This document shows, one piece after another, positions 59,253 to 64,000 of a stretch of 64,000 bases of DNA (positions within the stretch are counted from its first letter, which is position 1; each line of letters begins with the position of its first letter). A program made the translations under genes and the position numbers. The stretch covers positions 62,001-126,000 of the forward strand of contig CAIXGS010000004.1 in assembly GCA_903919125.1 (NCBI GenBank), in the 5' to 3' direction. The notes beneath the pieces were generated by a model. That model saw only the letters and a list, made by a program, of their open reading frames with translations, did not search any database and was not told where the DNA came from. The stretch is from an uncultured Spartobacteria bacterium. Lineage in GTDB: Bacteria > Verrucomicrobiota > Verrucomicrobiia > Chthoniobacterales > Chthoniobacteraceae.

Positions 59253-61685
59253 TTAGTGGTTGAAGATGAATTCATTCGAGTTCAGGACGGCCCAAAAGAT
59301 GTCCTGCAGCGCTATCTTAGGACCTCCAGCGTGCTTCTGGATCGTGTCAGCGAACGCGGCGGTTTCGCTCTCGGAAGGCAGCCGGGAGAGGCTGGTCAGG
59401 TAAAGGTTGCGGATGACTTGCTGCGGGTCTTTTTGCTGCGCGGTCCAAGCTGGAAGGTTTTTGCCTCGCTCGATGCAGTGGGTGATGCTGCTGCCGTTGA
59501 TGAGGTTGAGCGCTTGCGAAAGGGTCGGTTGTGATTTGACCTCGCAGGTGCAGGGCGTTTCGCGTTTCGAGCGCCCAAAGGTTGAGAGGAAGGTGGTGGT
59601 GATGCCGCCATCGCCGATTTGTACGGCGCGGGTGCCGGGGCGCTCGAAATAGAAGCCGTCGTCGTAGTAACCGGTGGCCTGCGTGAGGCAGTCCCAGAGA
59701 ACCTCGGCGAGGATGCGGCGTGGATACGAATGGGAGAAGTTGCGGGTGTCGGCGCGATTGTTTTCGTTTTCCACCGACGAATGCTGGTAAGTGCGCGAGA
59801 GCAGGATGTCGCGGATGAAGGTGCGAGGTTTGAAGTCCACGGCGATGAGGCGGGCGGCGAGGGCGTCGAGCAGTTCAGGGTTTGACGGCGGGTTCGAGAC
59901 GCGGGCGTCATCCACGGGGTCTATAATGCCGACGCCGAAAAAGTGCTGCCAATAGATGTTAGCGAGGTTGCGGGCGACGAGGCGGTTGTCCGGCGCGGTG
60001 AGCCAGTCCGCGAGGATGGTGCGGCGTTCGCGGTCGGTGGTGGTGGCGAGCGCACCGCCGAGGAATTTGGGCGCGACTTGCTTCTGTGTGACAGGGTGGC
60101 TGGTCTCGCCGGTGGGCGCTTCATAAACGAGCACGTCCATCATGTCCTCGCAGCTCTTTTTCTGCGTGCGTGCGAAGAAGGCGACCATGCCATAGTAGTC
60201 GTTCTGGGTCCAGCGGTCGAAGGGATGGTTATGGCACTGGGCACACTGGATGCGGGCGCCGAGGAAAAGCTGGGCCATATTTTCCATGAGCAGCTTTGGG
60301 TCGCGCTCGCGGTAGAAATTAGTCTCGGGGTCTTCAATCCATGTGCCTTTCGCAGCCACGAGGCGATGAATGACTTCGTTCATCGGTGTCTCGTTTTCGA
60401 TTTGCCGATGCAGCCACGCGGTGTAGCGCACGGTGGCTTTTTGATGCGAAGCGGAGGCTGACACGATGCTCCGGGCTTGAAGGCGCTCGCCCCATTTCAT
60501 CGTCCAAAGGTCGGTGAATTCGGGGCGCGCGAGCAGGGTATCGACGAGGCGGGCGCGTTTGTCGTGGCGCGCATCGTTTTGGAACTGCTCGTATTCCGCT
60601 AAGGTTGGCAGCAGGCCGATGGTGTCGATAAAAACGCGGCGTACGAAGTCGTCGTCACTGCACACTTCGGCGGGTGTCATGCGCAGCTTCGAGAGGCGGG
60701 CATAGACGGCGTCGTCGATGAAATTCCAACCCTGCGCAAGAGCGGCGGGCGGTTGCTGGCCGGGCACGACATCCACACGCACGCCGCTGATGAAGGCGGG
60801 AAGGCGCACGGAGATGAAGACCTCGCCGCGCCTATGACTGGTGACGACTCCTTCGCGTGTGACACTCGCAATGGAGTCGTCGGAACTTTCAAGAATGCTC
60901 AGGTGCGTAACATCCCGCTGTGAGTCATCGGTGAATGCTCCCATCACGACGAGACGATGGCTCTGGCCAGCAGCATCCAGCGTTAGATCGGAGGGATACA
61001 CACTCACGCTGCTCATATGCGCTTCATCGGCTGGGCTTTTTGGTGCGCCGGCGGCTATCCAGTCCCGCAGAAGGTCGAAGTTCGGATCAGCGGGAGTGAG
61101 CTTTTTGCCACCGCCATGCGGCACTGTACCCGCGCTTTTTTTCAGTAACAGACTGTCTTCCGGCAATGCGACATTGACGCGGCGATTCACAAATTCGCGA
61201 GTGAGTCGAAAGTGGTCGGCATCGGGGTCATAACCAAAGAGAGAGAGGCGGAAGCCATCCTTCCCACGCGTCGCACCGTGGCAACCGCCCGCGCTGCAAC
61301 CATAGCGCATGAGGACGGGCACGACTTCGTTTTGAAACGACGGCGCTGCAGTCTCCGCACCGCGCGCAATCTTCACATCCGCGGTGGCAGAGAGTCCCGC
61401 ATGGTTCACTACGAGTCGCGTGCTGCCTGACGCCAAGGGTGCGAGCGTGCCCGACTGCCAGCGGGCGAGGTTAGCATTTTCCAGTATCACGTTCGCCTCG
61501 CTCGTAACATCGCTGGTCACGCCGCGCGCATCGGTGAGCGTGACAACCACGCGTTGGCTGGCAGTTAGTGGATGAATGTCGATGCGCTCGGGAAAAATGC
61601 GCAGTACGTCTGCACCCGCAACATGGCTCAGGGCAAATAAGCAAATTAGGACGATCGAACGAATGATTCGCGAGTGGGCTGTCAT
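59253..61685 (-). CDS. Ig-like - DUF1549 - DUF1553 protein
   Basis: The protein has 810 residues from the ATG at 61685; the longer frame to 61865 lies inside the next gene. After a signal peptide there is a bacterial Ig-like domain, a haem-type segment CSAGGCHG near residue 175, a second Ig-like stretch, and then DUF1549 (DDFVRRVFIDTIGLLPTLAE, with CAQCHNHPFD) and DUF1553 (NRLVARNLANIYWQHFFGVG). It differs from the copy at 23310-25493 by these added Ig domains. It is the central gene of a four-gene minus-strand operon, 14 bp from the PPC-domain gene. Confidence 0.9.
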   Translation of the reverse strand: MTAHSRIIRSIVLICLFALSHVAGADVLRIFPERIDIHPLTASQRVVVTLTDARGVTSDVTSEANVILENANLARWQSGTLAPLASGSTRLVVNHAGLSATADVKIARGAETAAPSFQNEVVPVLMRYGCSAGGCHGATRGKDGFRLSLFGYDPDADHFRLTREFVNRRVNVALPEDSLLLKKSAGTVPHGGGKKLTPADPNFDLLRDWIAAGAPKSPADEAHMSSVSVYPSDLTLDAAGQSHRLVVMGAFTDDSQRDVTHLSILESSDDSIASVTREGVVTSHRRGEVFISVRLPAFISGVRVDVVPGQQPPAALAQGWNFIDDAVYARLSKLRMTPAEVCSDDDFVRRVFIDTIGLLPTLAEYEQFQNDARHDKRARLVDTLLARPEFTDLWTMKWGERLQARSIVSASASHQKATVRYTAWLHRQIENETPMNEVIHRLVAAKGTWIEDPETNFYRERDPKLLMENMAQLFLGARIQCAQCHNHPFDRWTQNDYYGMVAFFARTQKKSCEDMMDVLVYEAPTGETSHPVTQKQVAPKFLGGALATTTDRERRTILADWLTAPDNRLVARNLANIYWQHFFGVGIIDPVDDARVSNPPSNPELLDALAARLIAVDFKPRTFIRDILLSRTYQHSSVENENNRADTRNFSHSYPRRILAEVLWDCLTQATGYYDDGFYFERPGTRAVQIGDGGITTTFLSTFGRSKRETPCTCEVKSQPTLSQALNLINGSSITHCIERGKNLPAWTAQQKDPQQVIRNLYLTSLSRLPSESETAAFADTIQKHAGGPKIALQDIFWAVLNSNEFIFNH

Positions 61686-61699
61686 GATGGGTGAAGACG

Positions 61700-63886
61700 T
61701 CAGGGCTTTGCGGCGGGCAGCACGCGCAGGTAAGTGAGTGGAGCGCAGGTCCAGTGGTGGCCTTTCACGACTACGTACTGGTAGTAAGGCCAGCCTTCTT
61801 TGCGCAGATGAGCGGCGTCCGAGTCGCACACAACAACCGCAAGAGGCCATTCGCCCGGCGGACAAGTGGCCGGAATTTCAAGCTCGAGGGAAGCCTCGCT
61901 GGAGTCGGCGGGGATTTCGACTCTGCCGTGCACGACGCCAGGAGGCAGGGCCGGAAACATTGCCGTCAGAGGCTGCGGTGGTTCGCCGGGACTGCGTGCG
62001 ACAGTGAGTGTCAGTGCAACTTTTTTTCCGGCTTCCACGCCCTCGGATATTGGTGCGACGTTGATGGTGTACGGCAGTTTCTCCACTACCGCAACGGGCA
62101 CAGAGGAGAATCTTTCTGTATGCCAAGCGGTGTAGGCGGGATGACTGTAAACCATGCCAAGGCGCTGCTCGAAAGGAACCTCCGTGCCGTTGCTGCCTGG
62201 AGCCTTGCCCGTGGGTTTGGCAAATGTGCCTGAGAGTTCTGCATCGCTCCCGGCGCTGAGTACTACGGGATAATAACCGCTCGCAAGAGGTAGCTTCGCC
62301 GCGTCCGCCTTCACTCCAGGAGGGAGCCCCGTGATTTGAATGTCCAAAGGTTCGGGCGGTATCGTCGCATCCCCCTGTTTCTCGAGCAAAAGCAACCCAT
62401 GGCCTCCGCGCGGAACGCTGATGCTGTGACCTGTTTTGAAAAGCGGCAGGAGCGTCATCACTTCTACCGAAGCCGTCGTCAAGTTGACCTGTGGAACCGC
62501 TTCGTCTACCACGAGTCGATATCCGAAGTTGCTCCCGCCTTCACCGCGTGTATCGGCGACTCGCACGCTAACTTCCTCGTCCGTGCCTTTCACGATCAGT
62601 GTGGAATCCATGTCGTATTTCGAGCGGTCATCACTCTCCAGAAGCGTGGTGTTTTTGTCGGCGGGATATAGCGTGAGTTTCGGGTCCATTGGCGAACGCA
62701 GACGCCGGGCGAAGACATCCACGCGCCATGATTTACCTTTCGGCAAAGGGAAGCGGTACCAGTCTTCCATCTCCGCTTTTTCGATGCGTCCCTCCACTGC
62801 GAAGGGCGGTTGCGGCAGTGCCTGCGCCGTCTCGCGCGTGCGATGCTCTCCGACTTCGCGGACGCTGGGCTGCGGGCTCGCCATGATAAAAAGAGGCCCA
62901 GTGCCGAGGCTCTTGCCATCGGTAGGCAGCACGATGTCGGGCTTGTCGAAAATCCAGCCTGAATAAGAAATTCGGCTCAACGGAGCATAATGAAAGGTCT
63001 CTAGCGCGGGCAGCGTCACTTTTTGTTGGATGATGCCGCGCACATCGCCCTGGATTTCCAAATCGATGGTTTGCCCAGTAGTGCCGCCGAGCGGAAAGAC
63101 GCTTGTCGCTTGCGGGAAATCGCCGACGTGCATTACATAGAGGCACTCGCTCCCCATGCCATACCGTGCATCGTTTTGGTGGGAACCGTTGAGCGAATCG
63201 CGCAATGCGATCGTGTAACGCCCGGCCTGCGGTGCCACGAAGCTGCACACCGGGTCATGGTAGTACAGCTGCGACGTATCCTTCTCGTGCAACAGACTCC
63301 CATCCGGCGCCCATACTTGGAGCACAGCATCCAGGTCCGTGGGAGAGATGCGATACGCCAACACCTCCAAACTACACCGCTGCCCTTGCTCGAGATCGAC
63401 TGCATACCAGTCCGTCTCCGCGCCGATAATGTGACCCCACACCGTTTGCTCTAGTGGAATGAGTTGCGCCGTTTCACGCTTCGCCGTCGCCTCGGTCTCC
63501 GCAATAATAGGGAGTCGGTTGACATGCAGGGTGCGTGGATTGGAAACGCCGGTGTGAGTGCGCACGTGCAGCGCTACATTTCCCACAGGCAAATCCGCCG
63601 CGAACTCGAGCTCCACGCGCACTTCGTCCTTTTCAGGCGTCTTGTCGTTGCCGGAGAGAATTTTTTTGTCACCAATGCGCAGGACGCGCACGCGAGCGTC
63701 GCGGCACATCACTTCCTCAATGTCGCTCAATCGCACGCCGCGGAGCACGACCTCCTGGCGAGTGCCCGCCTGTGCACATGGCGGCTCGACCCCGAGTAAA
63801 ATAGGAGAGCCCGTCTCCGCCCCGAATGAGGACACGACGAAACTGAACCCAACGAGGGTGAGAAATGGAAGGAGGTAACGCTTCAA
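61700..63886 (-). CDS. Secreted PPC-domain protein
   Basis: The protein has 728 residues from the TTG at 63886, which opens a signal peptide (KRYLLPFLTLVGFSFVVSSF). At least two pre-peptidase C-terminal-type domains are visible (a segment with WYAVDLEQGQRCSLEVLAY and one with WYRFPLPKGKSWRVDVFARR), plus strand-rich regions. Such proteins accompany DUF1549/1553 and DUF1501 genes in the phylum and probably bind partners or polymer at the surface. No protease catalytic domain is present. Confidence 0.82.
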   Translation of the reverse strand: MKRYLLPFLTLVGFSFVVSSFGAETGSPILLGVEPPCAQAGTRQEVVLRGVRLSDIEEVMCRDARVRVLRIGDKKILSGNDKTPEKDEVRVELEFAADLPVGNVALHVRTHTGVSNPRTLHVNRLPIIAETEATAKRETAQLIPLEQTVWGHIIGAETDWYAVDLEQGQRCSLEVLAYRISPTDLDAVLQVWAPDGSLLHEKDTSQLYYHDPVCSFVAPQAGRYTIALRDSLNGSHQNDARYGMGSECLYVMHVGDFPQATSVFPLGGTTGQTIDLEIQGDVRGIIQQKVTLPALETFHYAPLSRISYSGWIFDKPDIVLPTDGKSLGTGPLFIMASPQPSVREVGEHRTRETAQALPQPPFAVEGRIEKAEMEDWYRFPLPKGKSWRVDVFARRLRSPMDPKLTLYPADKNTTLLESDDRSKYDMDSTLIVKGTDEEVSVRVADTRGEGGSNFGYRLVVDEAVPQVNLTTASVEVMTLLPLFKTGHSISVPRGGHGLLLLEKQGDATIPPEPLDIQITGLPPGVKADAAKLPLASGYYPVVLSAGSDAELSGTFAKPTGKAPGSNGTEVPFEQRLGMVYSHPAYTAWHTERFSSVPVAVVEKLPYTINVAPISEGVEAGKKVALTLTVARSPGEPPQPLTAMFPALPPGVVHGRVEIPADSSEASLELEIPATCPPGEWPLAVVVCDSDAAHLRKEGWPYYQYVVVKGHHWTCAPLTYLRVLPAAKP

Positions 63887-63908
63887 GCAAACGCGAGGAG
63901 GTTCGGAG

Positions 63909-64000
63909 TTACGCTAGAATGTCCTGCACCACCTTGCCGCCACTGATGGCAATCGGCCGCGTGCCCATCGCCATCAGCCTTTTCTCTGGCGGGATACCCA
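63909..64000 (-). CDS. 3' end of a probable DUF1501 gene (cut by window)
   Basis: The minus strand is open from the window edge and reads GIPPEKRLMAMGTRPIAISG then GKVVQDILA before a TAA stop at 63909-63911. The ending resembles DUF1501 C-termini, and a DUF1501 gene is expected beside DUF1549/1553 and PPC genes. Only 29 residues are visible, so the call rests mostly on context. It is 22 bp upstream of the PPC gene, in the same direction. Confidence 0.5.
   Translation of the reverse strand, partial: GIPPEKRLMAMGTRPIAISGGKVVQDILA

Overview
The window comes from a moderately high-GC free-living bacterium of the Planctomycetes-Verrucomicrobia group, most likely Verrucomicrobiota. The reasons are the gene families: three DUF4838 proteins, PSCyt1/DUF1549/DUF1553 and DUF1501 pairs, a DUF1587-1585 cytochrome with its DUF1552 partner behind an ECF sigma factor, a DUF1080 protein, a sulfatase, secreted beta-propellers and many Tat or Sec signal peptides. 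No rRNA, tRNA, CRISPR array, prophage or intact transposase was seen.

Region 1 (1-15151, + strand) is one compact run of secreted genes with gaps of 2-54 bp: DUF4838, TPR, a pyruvyl-transferase-fold protein, DUF4838, PIG-L deacetylase, an SGNH esterase-sialidase fusion, a sialate-O-acetylesterase-like protein fused to an alpha/beta hydrolase, and a DUF4838-CBM9-TPR protein. It looks like a locus for removing acyl and acidic-sugar decorations from a complex glycan. The substrate is unknown.

Region 2 (15.4-25.6 kb) holds a Tat NHL-type propeller, a RelE-like toxin-antitoxin pair, and an AT-rich island of three unusual genes. One of these is a TIR-like protein whose N-terminus is a heptanucleotide repeat, a possible phase-variable switch. 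A DUF1080 gene with a 3' frameshift and a DUF1501-DUF1549/1553 pair follow.

Region 3 (25.9-38.5 kb) has a secreted nitrilase-fold protein and a sialidase / DHDPS-type aldolase / ribulokinase-family operon divergent from an AraC regulator. It also has HicAB, two related jelly-roll proteins, a GH3 beta-glucosidase, a recent 322-bp duplication, and several dispersed repeats.

Region 4 (38.9-48.2 kb) is an overlapping cassette of ECF sigma, anti-sigma-like protein, DUF1592-class cytochrome and DUF1552, followed by a duplicated-domain secreted protein and a GH99-like protein.

Region 5 (48.3-57.6 kb) collects toxin-antitoxin-like modules (NYN, AbiEii-like, RHH-MazF, Phd-VapC, HEPN-MNT) around a sulfatase and a parallel beta-helix protein. 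It is dense in heptamer arrays and short dispersed motifs.

Region 6 (57.7-64 kb, - strand) is a PSCyt1-WD40 / DUF1549-DUF1553 / PPC-domain operon continuing off the right edge with the tail of what is probably a DUF1501 gene.

The most notable non-coding signals are about 19 copies of a GTGTCTGTCCC motif, three MITE/REPIN-like elements with 20-bp inverted ends, two copies of a hairpin-rich 370-bp repeat, and heptamer arrays anchored on a shared 55-bp flank.
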